A DNA stretch of 64,000 bases, taken from positions 744,001 through 808,000 of the forward strand of contig NZ_CP013244.1 of NCBI RefSeq assembly GCF_001679665.1. Reading direction: 5' to 3'. Numbering within the stretch: the first letter of the stretch is position 1; each line of letters starts with the position of its first letter. The notes under the pieces were generated by a model. It searched no databases. It saw nothing but the letters and a program-made list of their open reading frames with translations, and was not told where the DNA came from. Source of the DNA: Candidatus Viadribacter manganicus (lineage in GTDB: Bacteria > Pseudomonadota > Alphaproteobacteria > Caulobacterales > Aquidulcibacteraceae). Positions 32,854 through 42,106 of the stretch are shown here, piece after piece. A program made the position numbers and the translations under genes.

Positions 32854-33774
32854 TCAAGCAAGCCGCGCGCCTGCGGGAACCGGTTGACCACGCAAAAAGG
32901 CGTCTGCGGCAAGCGGGCCACGGCCTTCGCGCTGAACTGTGAGCAAACGCACGGCGCCCTCGCCGCAAGCGATCAAAAGATTGTCGTCCAGCGCCTCGCC
33001 GGGCGCACCGCTTCCCTGGCCGAGCCGGGAAAGCAGGACTTTGGTGCGTACGCCCTCAAGCTCGAACCAAGCACCGGGCGATGGGGATAGGCCGCGGATG
33101 GCACAGTCGATTTCCCGCGCGGGCCGGCTCCAATCGATGCGCGCCTCAGCTGGCGTGATCTTGTGCGCGTAGGTGACGCCCAGCTTCGATTGCGGCGTCT
33201 CCGTGACAGCGCCGCGCTCAAGCTTAGCGAGCGTGTCGCGCATCAGCGGCGCCCCCAACGCAGCAAGACGGTCGTGCAGGGTCTGCGTCGTGTCATCGAA
33301 GGCGATCGGCGTTTCGGCGGTTGCGAGAACCGCGCCGGTATCCAGCCCCTCTTCCATGCGCATGACCTGAACGCCGGTAACGTTGTCACCCGCCATGATC
33401 GCGCGCTGTATGGGCGCCGCGCCGCGCCAGCGAGGCAGCAAGGAGCCATGCAGGTTGAGCGCACCGCGCTTTGGTGCGTCCAGGATCGCTTTAGGAAGGA
33501 TGAGGCCGTAGGCGACAACGATCGCAATATCCAGGTTGAGCGCGGCGAACGCTTCTTGCTCCGGCGGCCTCTTCAGACTCTTTGGTGTGCGCACTTCCAA
33601 ACCGCGTGCGAGCGCAAATTCGTGAACCGGTGTTTGGCGCTCTTTCTTGCCTCGTCCCGCTGGACGCGGCGGCTGCGAATAAACGCACGCGATCTCATGC
33701 CCCGCCTCGATCAACGCCTGCAGCGTCGGCAGTGCAAAGGCGGGCGAACCCATGAAAGCGAGGCGAAGCGTCAC
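32854..33774 (-). CDS. fmt: Methionyl-tRNA formyltransferase
   Basis: The protein has 306 residues from a GTG at 33772-33774, which places [17 protein letters not shown] at the N-terminus as in the family. The formyl-folate site is visible as [18 protein letters not shown], and [17 protein letters not shown] marks the linker to the C-terminal tRNA-binding domain. It formylates initiator Met-tRNA; def at 35.6 kb encodes the matching deformylase. No strong ribosome binding site is visible. Confidence 0.95.
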   Translation of the reverse strand: MTLRLAFMGSPAFALPTLQALIEAGHEIACVYSQPPRPAGRGKKERQTPVHEFALARGLEVRTPKSLKRPPEQEAFAALNLDIAIVVAYGLILPKAILDAPKRGALNLHGSLLPRWRGAAPIQRAIMAGDNVTGVQVMRMEEGLDTGAVLATAETPIAFDDTTQTLHDRLAALGAPLMRDTLAKLERGAVTETPQSKLGVTYAHKITPAEARIDWSRPAREIDCAIRGLSPSPGAWFELEGVRTKVLLSRLGQGSGAPGEALDDNLLIACGEGAVRLLTVQREGRGPLAADAFLRGQPVPAGARLA

Positions 33775-33853
33775 CAGCGCGACATGCCTGATTTTACGCT
33801 GTTTACGCAACCCAAAGCGGGAACCGCGCTGCTGCAGTTCCCGCTTTCGCTCC

Positions 33854-34863
33854 ATGACTGCCGACGCCTGCCCGACCACACCTGCGCCAGCGACTGATCC
33901 ATGGTCGCTTTCGCCCTCGCAATGGTGGTGCGTGTTGCAAGGCGTCACCGCGACGGCGGAGCGTGCAAATCTCGCACTGATCTCGGCAGGCGTTGCGTTC
34001 TTTGGATTGGCGGCGGTGATACCCGGCATCGCAGCCGTTGTGGCGTTCGTTGGGCTCTTCGGCGATCCCGCCTGGATTGGCGACCAGATCCGCGCGCTGG
34101 GCGGCGTCGCGCCGGACGCCGTTGTCGCAATCATTCACGAGCAAATAACGCGGTTACTTTCTCAAAGCAGCGACAGCTTGGCTTGGGGCGCCCTGTTCAA
34201 TTTGGTGCTGGCGCTTTGGAGCGCGCTGCAAGGCACGCGCTGGGTGTTGATGGCGCTGACTGCGGTGAACCGGCGCGCCGAAAAAAAGACGGACCTTAGG
34301 GCGCTACATCGCGGCGGACATGTTCCCGCTGTACGGACTTGGCCTTAGCGTCTTTGCGATCATCTTGATGGGCGAAGCGCCGGTGGCGCTGGCCTTCATC
34401 AATGTCGATAGCGGTGCTGAAGTGCTGCTGCTGGCGCTACGCTGGCCGGTGCTGGGCGGCGCGGCCGTTGCGGTGACGCTGATCCTCTATCGTTGGGGTC
34501 CACGGCGGCGGCGCCCGCCTTGACGCTGGCTGTGGCTTGGCGCGATCATCACGCCGCTGCTGTGGCTGTTAGCTTCGAGCGCGCTCACGTTTGCGCTGCG
34601 AGAGTTTCCCGGGTTTGGCGCAGCTTATGGCTCGCTCGCGAGCGTGGTGGCGTTGCTGCTTTGGCTTTACGTGACGGGCTTTCGTGTTCTTGCTCGGCGG
34701 CGCGCTCAACGCAGATCTGAAATTTTTCGCTCAGGGGAAACCGGCAGCGCCAGTTTCCCCTGACGAAACGATCGAGCCGCGCACAGCTTCAGACGGCGGC
34801 CCAAAGCAAGTGACGGCGCGCGAGCTCAGCAGACCATGCCGGTTTCGCGCTGCATGCCCGTGA
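33854..34863 (+). pseudogene. YihY/BrkB-type membrane protein, disrupted
   Basis: The gene starts intact ([21 protein letters not shown], then [20 protein letters not shown]) but is broken three times. At an A7 run (34281-34287) the frame shifts before GRYIAADMFPLYGLGLSVF. An in-frame TGA (34521-34523) interrupts the chain before LWLGAIITPLLWLLASSAL. At a TTT near 34680 the frame shifts again before FVFLLGGALNADLKFF, the typical family C-terminus. Three lesions argue for true decay rather than a single sequencing error. The end runs into the convergent CADD-like gene. Confidence 0.82.
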
Positions 34864-35521
34864 GGAACGTGCGGAGCGCTTCGGCGAGCTCGCACGCAGC
34901 GGCATGCGCTTCGGCGCGTTCGCCTTCCGGAAGCGCATCAAGCAGCTCACGGCAGACGTCAGCGTGCTCAACGTCGGCGTATTCGTGGACCTGAAAGAAC
35001 TTCAACGCGCTCTCTTCGGTCACGTCATAGCGGGCGACCAAACCTTCGATCTTCGTCTTGGCGATCGCCGGCAGCTGGCTCTCATAAGCATAGAGCGCGC
35101 CGAGGCCGGATGCGTACGACTTGCGCGACAGATTGCGGAAGGCGTCGATCAGAACTTGCGTTTCAGCGTTCACGCGAACAGCGCGGACTTCAGATTCATC
35201 AGCGCCCATGCCGGCGGCGAAATCGAGCCACAGCTTTGCGTGATCGTCCTTGCCTTCGCCGAGGCCTTCTTCTTCAGCGAGGTTCTCAGCCAGAAGACGG
35301 CGCCCTTGCGCGCTCGGGCAATTGGCATGCACGGCGCTGACCGCGCGCGGGAACGCTTCGACGTGGTGGAAGTACTGGCGCGAATACGCGCGCAGCGCGT
35401 CCTTCGTCAGCGTGCCTTCTTCCCAGGCTTGATAGAAAGGATGCGACAGCATCGAACGCGCAGCAATCGCCGCGTCGATGGCCGCCGATGTGCAGACATA
35501 ACCGCCAAACGCTTCAGTCAT
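34826..35521 (-). CDS. CADD/TenA/PqqC-like heme-oxygenase-fold protein
   Basis: The protein has 231 residues, all helical. The pattern matches the CADD subgroup: HPFYQAWEEGTL with Y30, QYFHHVEAFPRAVSAVHA, an acidic EEEG (83-86) followed by H94, E147 in YAYESQLP, and H179-x3-D183-x2-H186 in HEYADVEH, the spacing of the C. trachomatis CADD di-metal ligands. Chlamydial CADD makes p-aminobenzoate from its own tyrosine. Whether this protein does so is inference. It stands alone, with no folate genes beside it. Confidence 0.82.
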   Translation of the reverse strand: MTEAFGGYVCTSAAIDAAIAARSMLSHPFYQAWEEGTLTKDALRAYSRQYFHHVEAFPRAVSAVHANCPSAQGRRLLAENLAEEEGLGEGKDDHAKLWLDFAAGMGADESEVRAVRVNAETQVLIDAFRNLSRKSYASGLGALYAYESQLPAIAKTKIEGLVARYDVTEESALKFFQVHEYADVEHADVCRELLDALPEGERAEAHAAACELAEALRTFLTGMQRETGMVC

Positions 35522-35626
35522 GGAGACCCCCGGGGAAGAGGCGCGAGAAGCGCGCCGATCTAATCGGGGCGGAGAATAGAGTTTTTGACGGGTCGCGAAA
35601 GGCCCGGGCGGCGAAAAACCGCGCTT

Positions 35627-36163
35627 TTAGAGGCGGTGCTCCTTGTTGTCCTCGGCGGCCTTGCGGGCCTTCTTCAGCTTGCTCAGCGCCTTCTCTTTTT
35701 TGAGGCGCGACAAGTGGTCGATGAACAATACGCCTTCGAGATGATCCATTTCGTGTTGAATGCAAACGGCAAAAAGCCCCTCGCAGTCTTCTTCGATCTG
35801 CTTGCCGCTATAGTCCAAGTAACGAAGCTTCACGCGCGCCGGACGCTCGACGTCATCGTAGATATCCGGAACCGACAGACAGCCCTCCTCGTACGGCGCC
35901 ATGTCCTCGGACTTCCACAAGATTTCCGGGTTGACGAAATAGCGCGGGGCCTTGGGTTGGCCCTCGGGCGAAAGGTCCATCACGATGACCCTGAGCGGCT
36001 CACCAACCTGAATGGCGGCAAGGCCGATGCCCGGGGCGTCGTACATCGTCTCCAACATGTCATCCATGAGCGCACGAAGTTCATCCGTGACCGGACCTTC
36101 GACAGGGACAGACTTCTGCTTCAAGCGCGGATCGGGCGCGATCAGGATGGGACGAATTGCCAT
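35627..36163 (-). CDS. def: Peptide deformylase
   Basis: The protein has 178 residues from the ATG at 36161-36163; longer readings upstream lack similarity. All three metal-site motifs are present: [17 protein letters not shown] and QHEMDHLEG. The C-terminus is a Lys-rich helix. It removes the N-formyl group added through Fmt. It is separated from fmt by the disrupted yihY and the CADD-like gene. Confidence 0.97.
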   Translation of the reverse strand: MAIRPILIAPDPRLKQKSVPVEGPVTDELRALMDDMLETMYDAPGIGLAAIQVGEPLRVIVMDLSPEGQPKAPRYFVNPEILWKSEDMAPYEEGCLSVPDIYDDVERPARVKLRYLDYSGKQIEEDCEGLFAVCIQHEMDHLEGVLFIDHLSRLKKEKALSKLKKARKAAEDNKEHRL

Positions 36164-36360
36164 GGCGGTTGAGGTATGGAGGACCGGTCGCCGCGTCAAG
36201 CAAACGCACCGGCGGGCGTCAGTCAAAACCTAGTAAACAACGGGTATTTCCGGTGGCGACGCCCGCTCGCCGGTCGCGGCGTTGCGAGTGCGCCGACAAC
36301 CGGTAAAGCGCGCCATGGGCCGCGCACTGATCGCTCCGGAGAATTCGCTTTGGCGCAACG

Positions 36361-37071
36361 TTGCGGGCGCTTCTTGCGAATATGAGCCATGAGCTGCGTA
36401 CGCCGCTCAACGCCATCATCGGCTACACTGAATTATTGCTGGAAGACGCGGTCGCGGACGGGCGCGATCACCAGGTTGAGGATCACGAGAACGTTCTGCG
36501 CCAGGCGCGCAGCTTGCTCCACCTCATCAACGAAGTGCTCGATCTGTCGAAAATTGAAGCGGGCAAACTTGGCGTAGAGATCGAAGAATTTCACATCGGC
36601 GCGATTGTGTTCAGCGCTATCGCCGACGTGCGCCCCACCGCTACGGCCAACGGCACTGAACTCGTCCTCGACATTGGCGAGGGCGATATGGTGCTGAGAT
36701 CAGACCCCTATCGCCTGAGCCAATGCCTGCGCAACTTGCTCTCGAACGCGGTTAAGTTCACCGCCGATGGCCGGGTGACGGTTCGCGTGCGCCGCCAAGA
36801 GACGGCCGACGGCTCGTTCATCCACGTCGAAGTGGTTGACACGGGGATCGGCATGTCGCCGGATCAGCTGGCGCGCGCCGTGACGCCGTTTGAGCAGGGC
36901 GATGGCTCAATCACGCGCAAATACGGCGGCGCCGGCCTTGGGCTAACGATCACACAACAGATCGCGCGTCTGCTCGGCGGCGATATCAAGATCGCCTCCG
37001 CGCTCAATCAAAGCACGACAGCAACGCTGACGCTAAACGCCAATCTCGGTCGGCTAAGCGCGGTCGCCTAA
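36361..37071 (+). CDS. Histidine kinase core without sensor region
   Basis: The protein has 236 residues if it starts at the TTG at 36361; the first ATG is at 36382. An in-frame TGA at 36328-36330 prevents a longer product. The sequence begins almost at the H box (LLANMSHELRTPLNAIIGY) and includes the N box (RNLLSNAVKF), G1 (DTGIGMS) and G2 (GGAGLGLTI). No membrane or PAS segment precedes it. It may be a 5'-truncated kinase or a soluble stand-alone core. No response regulator is adjacent. Confidence 0.75.
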   Translation: MRALLANMSHELRTPLNAIIGYTELLLEDAVADGRDHQVEDHENVLRQARSLLHLINEVLDLSKIEAGKLGVEIEEFHIGAIVFSAIADVRPTATANGTELVLDIGEGDMVLRSDPYRLSQCLRNLLSNAVKFTADGRVTVRVRRQETADGSFIHVEVVDTGIGMSPDQLARAVTPFEQGDGSITRKYGGAGLGLTITQQIARLLGGDIKIASALNQSTTATLTLNANLGRLSAVA

Positions 37072-37110
37072 AAGCTGGATCAGCGGGCTCATCGCCGCTA
37101 GAGCCTCAGC

Positions 37111-37617
37111 ATGAACTATCCAACGCTTTATCGCGTATCCGGCGTCGCGGCGATCGCCGGCGGCCTGCTTCGCGTTACTTCATCGATTCCGATCACTCAG
37201 GACGCGGTGACACTGGAGTGGCTCTATACGGGCATCGATATTCTGCTGCTGCTTGGCCTCATCGGCATTTATCTCGCGCGCGCCGAGCGCTTGGGCTTCT
37301 TGGGCCTTTCAAGTTTTGGCGTTGCTGTGGCGTCACTTTCGTTCATCGGCGGACCAGATGCCGACCCGTTCGGCTTTAGCACCTATGAGCAAGGCGCAGC
37401 AGCGCTAGCGATTGCTTTGGTGGGACTGAGCATGGCGTGGGTGCGCGCGGGTGAACGGCCTCTGGCGCCGCCGATTTGCTGGTTTTCGAGCGTCATCATC
37501 GCGGGCGTGCTGAACTATGTCCCGCCACTCAGCGCGTACGGGTTGCCTGCGGCAGGTGCTTTATTCGGATTAGGATTTGCGTTAGCGGGCTGGTCTCTGG
37601 TGCAAGCGCGGACTTAG
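37111..37617 (+). CDS. Multi-pass membrane protein, unknown
   Basis: The protein has 168 residues with about five hydrophobic segments and short loops, beginning TLYRVSGVAAIAGGLLRV. It contains no charged catalytic motif. It converges tail to tail with a small secreted protein gene, overlapping by four bases. Related architectures are common and unnamed in alphaproteobacteria. Confidence 0.65.
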   Translation: MNYPTLYRVSGVAAIAGGLLRVTSSIPITQDAVTLEWLYTGIDILLLLGLIGIYLARAERLGFLGLSSFGVAVASLSFIGGPDADPFGFSTYEQGAAALAIALVGLSMAWVRAGERPLAPPICWFSSVIIAGVLNYVPPLSAYGLPAAGALFGLGFALAGWSLVQART

Positions 37618-37934
37618 CGCAGCACGCGGCGATCGAAGATCGCCCGCTCATCCTGGCGTGGACGCTCGCCACTATTACGGACGCGCAAAGCCGGTTGACG
37701 CTCGTTCTGAGCAACAAGATCGCTCGACGCATCTGACGCATTGCCCGGCTCCATGCCGGGAATCTCGACGGCAACGATCTCGCCGTCGGCGTTGCGCTCT
37801 ACCGCCGACACGCGGCCGATCACCGTGCCGTCGTCACCGCGAACCTCAACGTCTTGCGCCGAATGCGGAAACGGCTCAGCCGCGGCCAGGCCGGGCAAAC
37901 CAATCGCTAGGGCAAACACCAGGGTACGCAGCAT
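37614..37934 (-). CDS. Small secreted protein, possibly PRC-barrel-like
   Basis: The protein has 106 residues from the ATG at 37932-37934. The signal peptide ends LPGLAAA. The mature part begins DVEVRGDDGTVIGRVSAVERNADGEI, the strand pattern of a PRC-barrel half, then becomes polar and Arg-rich. Function is unknown. Confidence 0.65.
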   Translation of the reverse strand: MLRTLVFALAIGLPGLAAAEPFPHSAQDVEVRGDDGTVIGRVSAVERNADGEIVAVEIPGMEPGNASDASSDLVAQNERQPALRVRNSGERPRQDERAIFDRRVLR

Positions 37935-38046
37935 CACGGTTCCGCCCTTCGGGCGGCCTCTTGTTGTGGTTGGACAGGGAGGAAACGCACTTGCGCCGCA
38001 CCCGTTCCCAGTTGCTTACGGGTAAGCGAGAGGCGATATGAGACGC

Positions 38047-38139
38047 GCAGGCAGGCGGCGGACGGCCGCCCCGCCAACCCGGTCAGATCCGGAAGGAAGC
38101 AGCCGTAACGGGTTGCGTACGGGTCGCTGTCCTGTCTGC
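38047..38139 (+). ncRNA. ffs: Signal recognition particle RNA, small bacterial type
   Basis: Terminal helix GCAGGCAGG pairs with CCTGTCTGC (38131-38139). The apical domain contains the invariant GTCAGATCCGGAAGGAAGC and AGCCGTAACG segments that bind Ffh. The length of about 93 bases and absence of an Alu domain match Gram-negative SRP RNA. It acts with Ffh to deliver nascent membrane proteins. Confidence 0.95.
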
Positions 38140-38160
38140 ACTTTCCCCTAACGCGCGAAT

Positions 38161-39579
38161 TTAGGCCGCCTCAGCCGGGGCCGACTGGGTCATGTCGAGC
38201 GGCAGATAGAGGGTGAAGGTCGAGCCGTGGCCGAGCTTGCTCGACACCTGAACGTCGCCGCCCATAGCCTGCGCGAGGCGGCGGGTGATGACGAGCCCCA
38301 ACCCCGCCCCATCGTGAGCGCGCGTCTTGGTATTATCGATCTGCATGAACGGCCTGAACAGTCGCGCTTGGTGTTCGGCGCTGATACCGGGGCCGGTGTC
38401 TTTCACTGAGATTGCGACGCCGCGCTGGCGTCCAATACGGCACCAGCGCATGTCGAGTGCGATGACGCCGTTCTGCGTGAACTTGGCAGCATTAGAAAGC
38501 AGGTTAAGCACGCACTGGCGCACACGCGTCTCGTCGGCGGTCATGACGCTAAGTCCAGGCGCCAGAGTGACCTGACACGTGGTGCGGTTCTTGGCGGCGG
38601 TGGGTTTCACCGTATCCATCGCGCCGCGCAACAACGCGCCTATATCGAACGCGGCTGGCTTAAGATCGAGCTTACCGGATTCAATGCGCGACAGATCAAG
38701 GATCTCGTTGATCAGCGTCAGCAAGTGTGTGGCCGAGTTGCGAATCTTGGCGAGATCGCCGACGCTGCTTGAGGTGTCGCCGCTATCGAGATCTTCCTCG
38801 ATGATTTCAGAATAGCCGATGACGGCGTTGAGCGGCGTCCGTAATTCGTGGCTCATATTGGCCAAGAACATGGATTTTGCCTTGTTCGCGGCCTGCGCGC
38901 GCTTGGTGGCGACGGCGAGTTGGGCGGTGCGTTCCTCGACACGTCGCTCAAGATCTTCAGCCGCCTCCTCCGCTTTGAGGCGCGCGCCGATGATGTCGCC
39001 AAAACTACGTGCGCCACCCCGTGCGGCGACGATGGCGTTGAGCCCCATAATCCCGGCCATGAGCGCAAGGATGATCGCGTCGACGCCGGTCGTCAGAGTG
39101 TAAGCATTGAGGATCAGGCCAACGATGACGAATGGCACGGTGTAGAAAATCATCGTCCGCGTCATGACGTGGAGCGTGGCGCAAACGAGCGCGGCGCCGG
39201 CGCAAAACAGCAGCCCGACGACCGGCGCTGGTTGTGGCGCGAACGCCAAAGCGACATAGGGCGCGATGTAGGCTGCGGTAATAGCGCCCAGCGTCACCAT
39301 GTGATGCTTCACAGCTTGCTGGAGACCAGCATCGTCCAGGTTTTCGGCGTTCGCGGCCAAGCGATTGAAGGCAGCTTGCGCCCGGAAATCGATGATGACC
39401 CCGACCAAGGCGCCGAGGCTACAGAGCGCCCACCACCAGCCGGGGACCAAAAAACCCACGAGAATTGGCGTGAGCGCGACGGAAGCGTACCGAGTGGGGC
39501 CGTGACGGGTCCAAGCAACTTCGGCAAATCGCCGGATCGTCATGATCCAGACGCCGCGCAAGGGAGCTGCTGTGCTCAT
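38161..39579 (-). CDS. Membrane-bound sensor histidine kinase
   Basis: The protein has 472 residues from the ATG at 39577-39579. About five to six hydrophobic segments fill residues 30-200. A coiled-coil linker (LKAEEAAEDLERRVEERTAQL) leads to the H box (FLANMSHELRTPLNAVIGY), N box (LNLLSNAAKF), G1 (DTGPGIS) and G2 (GAGLGLVI). The domain order resembles multi-TM alphaproteobacterial kinases such as PleC/DivJ relatives, but there is no evidence for that role. No response regulator is adjacent. Confidence 0.9.
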   Translation of the reverse strand: MSTAAPLRGVWIMTIRRFAEVAWTRHGPTRYASVALTPILVGFLVPGWWWALCSLGALVGVIIDFRAQAAFNRLAANAENLDDAGLQQAVKHHMVTLGAITAAYIAPYVALAFAPQPAPVVGLLFCAGAALVCATLHVMTRTMIFYTVPFVIVGLILNAYTLTTGVDAIILALMAGIMGLNAIVAARGGARSFGDIIGARLKAEEAAEDLERRVEERTAQLAVATKRAQAANKAKSMFLANMSHELRTPLNAVIGYSEIIEEDLDSGDTSSSVGDLAKIRNSATHLLTLINEILDLSRIESGKLDLKPAAFDIGALLRGAMDTVKPTAAKNRTTCQVTLAPGLSVMTADETRVRQCVLNLLSNAAKFTQNGVIALDMRWCRIGRQRGVAISVKDTGPGISAEHQARLFRPFMQIDNTKTRAHDGAGLGLVITRRLAQAMGGDVQVSSKLGHGSTFTLYLPLDMTQSAPAEAA

Positions 39580-39698
39580 GGGCTCTGGTCCACGTCCTGC
39601 TCGTGAGTTCCTTGTCGTAACTGGAGGGTGGTAAACGGGCGACAAACGGGGCGGCGCCCGGGGGTCGTAATTCGCGCCGAAAGCCTTAGGTTTCCCTG

Positions 39699-41483
39699 GT
39701 GAGCGAATCCCAATCCCCAGGTCTTTTCGGAGAAGATACGACCGGCCCCGGCTATGTCGTTCTGGCGCGTAAATACCGCCCGAGGACCTTCGAGGATCTC
39801 ATCGGCCAGGAAGCGATGGTCCGCACCATCGCGAATTCGTTCGCATTGGGCCGGATCCCGCACGCGACGATGCTCACCGGTGTTCGAGGGGTCGGCAAGA
39901 CGACGACGGCCCGCCTGCTCGCTCGCGCGCTCAACTACAAGCGCGGCGACATCGATCACCCGAGCATCGAACTCGATCCGCCGGGCGAGCATTGCCAGGC
40001 GATCATGGAAAGTCGCCATCCCGACGTGTTCGAGATGGACGCGGCCTCGCGCACCGGCATCAACGACATTCGTGAAATCCTGGACAGCGTTCGCTACGCG
40101 CCGGTGATGGCGCGCTATAAAATCTACATCATCGACGAAGTGCACATGCTCTCGACACAGGCCTTCAACGGCCTGCTGAAGACGCTGGAAGAGCCGCCAC
40201 CGCACGTGAAGTTCATGTTCGCGACGACGGAAATCCGGAAAGTGCCGGTAACGGTGCTCTCACGCTGCCAACGCTTCGACCTAAAGCGCATCGATAGCGA
40301 GCGGCTTGCAACGCACCTTGGAAACATCTGCGCCAAGGAAGGCGTGAAGGTTGACGCTGACGGCTTGGCGCTGATCGCGCGCGCAGCGGAAGGCTCGGCG
40401 CGAGACGGCTTGTCGTTGCTCGATCAGGCTTTGGTCCAGAAGCCGGGTGAAAACGTCACTGCCGCTGATGTCCGGGAAATGCTCGGTCTCGCCGATCGCG
40501 GGCGGGTGCTCGATCTCTTCGAAGCAATCGCCAAGGGCGATGCGAAGACCGCGATCAATGAAGCACGTTCGCAATACGATAGCGGCGCGGACCCAACCTT
40601 GATCCTGCGCGATCTCCTGGACATCGGCCACGAGGCGGCGCGCGCGCAGGCTTTGGGCGCAGACGCGCGGATCATCGGTGGCGCCGACTGGGTTGCGCGC
40701 GTGCGGGGGCTGGCAGGCAAGGTCTCGCCTGCTCAACTCTCGCGGCTGTGGCAGATGCTGCTGAAGGCGCTCGAAGAGGCCGGCAAGGCGCCCGACCCCA
40801 TCGCGGCCGTCGAGATGGCGATGGTGCGCCTCTGCGCCGCGCAGTCGCTGCCACCGCCTGAAGATGCAGCGCGCATGTTGCGCGACGGGCCGTCTTGGAC
40901 CGCCAACGCCTCGCCCGCAGGTAGCGCACCAGCTTCCGACAAGAATGCGCCGATGAACAGCGCGCGTGCTTCAACGAAAGCCGCCAGCGAGACGCCAGCG
41001 GCCCAAGAGAAGCATGCGCCAGCGCCTGAGACACCATTCGCGACGTTCGATGAAGTGATGGAGCGCATTAAATTCGAGAACGACGTTGAACTCGAAGTGG
41101 CGCTAGATCGCTTGAAGGTCGTGCGTTTTGCGCCGCACGGCGAGCTGATCTACGTGGCGAGCCCAGACCACCCGCGCGACATGGTCCGGCGGCTGAAATC
41201 CTTCCTCGAAGAGCACACGCCGTTCGAGTGGACGATCCGTTCGACGACAGAAGCTACCGCGCCGGTCGAGAGCCTCGCCGACAAACGCCTGCGTGAACAA
41301 GAACGCCAGATGGCTGAGCTGAAGAAACATCCGTTCGTGGCGCAAGCGATGAAGCTCTTCCCGGGTTCAGAGATCGCCAAGGTGACGAACCCAGTGGATG
41401 AGAACGGCGGCGGCGGCGATGTTGTGCCGATGCCCGCGCCGAATGCGCCGCAAAAGCCGGCGCGCAAGAAGGAAGGGACTTAA
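39699..41483 (+). CDS. dnaX: DNA polymerase III subunit gamma/tau
   Basis: The protein has 594 residues from a GTG. The clamp-loader AAA+ domain is clear: ARKYRPRTFEDLIGQEAMV, Walker A GVRGVGKTT (61-69), IIDEVHMLS and the SRC motif in LSRCQRFDL. The zinc module that usually has four cysteines keeps only C99 (GEHC). The C-terminal region is tau-like with a Pro/Ala linker (390-440) and a polymerase-binding part. No frameshift signal for a short gamma form is obvious. It starts the dnaX-ybaB-recR run. Confidence 0.96.
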   Translation: MSESQSPGLFGEDTTGPGYVVLARKYRPRTFEDLIGQEAMVRTIANSFALGRIPHATMLTGVRGVGKTTTARLLARALNYKRGDIDHPSIELDPPGEHCQAIMESRHPDVFEMDAASRTGINDIREILDSVRYAPVMARYKIYIIDEVHMLSTQAFNGLLKTLEEPPPHVKFMFATTEIRKVPVTVLSRCQRFDLKRIDSERLATHLGNICAKEGVKVDADGLALIARAAEGSARDGLSLLDQALVQKPGENVTAADVREMLGLADRGRVLDLFEAIAKGDAKTAINEARSQYDSGADPTLILRDLLDIGHEAARAQALGADARIIGGADWVARVRGLAGKVSPAQLSRLWQMLLKALEEAGKAPDPIAAVEMAMVRLCAAQSLPPPEDAARMLRDGPSWTANASPAGSAPASDKNAPMNSARASTKAASETPAAQEKHAPAPETPFATFDEVMERIKFENDVELEVALDRLKVVRFAPHGELIYVASPDHPRDMVRRLKSFLEEHTPFEWTIRSTTEATAPVESLADKRLREQERQMAELKKHPFVAQAMKLFPGSEIAKVTNPVDENGGGGDVVPMPAPNAPQKPARKKEGT

Positions 41484-41498
41484 GATGAGGTTTTGGCG

Positions 41499-41822
41499 AT
41501 GAAAGATATCTCCCAGATCATGCGCCAGGCCCAGCAGATGCAGGCCAAGATCAACGAGGCGCAGAAGAAGCTGGAGGCGATGGAGGTCGAAGGCTCGTCC
41601 GGCGGCGGCATGGTGAAGCTACGCATCAGCGGCAAGAATGTGCTGCTGAGCATCAACATCGACCCCTCGCTCATGGCGGCGGACGAACGCGAAATTCTGG
41701 AAGATCTGATCAAGGCTGCGCACGACGACGCGCGACGCAAGCTTGAAGACACACAGAACGAAGAGATGAAAGGCTTGAGCGGCGGCCTGGGCATCCTGCC
41801 CGGCTTCAAGATGCCGTTCTGA
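41499..41822 (+). CDS. ybaB: YbaB/EbfC family nucleoid-associated protein
   Basis: The protein has 107 residues from the ATG at 41499, with GAGG eight bases upstream. It begins with a Met/Gln-rich coiled coil (IMRQAQQMQAKINEAQKKL) followed by the conserved EVEGSSGGGMVKL-like segment and a LSGGLGILPGF C-terminus. EbfC proteins bind DNA as dimers. The position between dnaX and recR is conserved across bacteria. Confidence 0.96.
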   Translation: MKDISQIMRQAQQMQAKINEAQKKLEAMEVEGSSGGGMVKLRISGKNVLLSINIDPSLMAADEREILEDLIKAAHDDARRKLEDTQNEEMKGLSGGLGILPGFKMPF

Positions 41823-41834
41823 GGCCGAAGTCGC

Positions 41835-42106
41835 ATGAATCGACGCTCGCTCTTACTTGGCGCCGCCGCACTCGGCGCGTGCAGCACGATGCCGGGTTCG
41901 ATTTCCCTGCGATCCTTAGCTCACTTACCACCACACCTGCACGGCGCTTTGGCTTCGCATCGCGCAAAGGCCGCATCGCGCGCGGCATGGATGGGGATCT
42001 TGTCGTGCTGAACGGCGACCCAAGCGCGGACATCGGTGCGCTCTCGCGGGTTCGCCAGACGAAACGCGGCCGCGTTGTCACCTTTGGCGCCCGGGTCTCC
42101 ACATAA
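41835..42106 (+). pseudogene. Amidohydrolase relic (ends of a deleted gene)
   Basis: From an ATG at 41835 a lipoprotein-like N-terminus (MNRRSLLLGAAALGAC) is encoded. In another frame from about 41879 a typical amidohydrolase C-terminus appears: [19 protein letters not shown], then [18 protein letters not shown] and a final RGRVVTFG. The middle of the enzyme, with all metal ligands, is missing. Its TAA overlaps the recR ATG (TAATG). The relic therefore reflects a large internal deletion. Confidence 0.75.
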
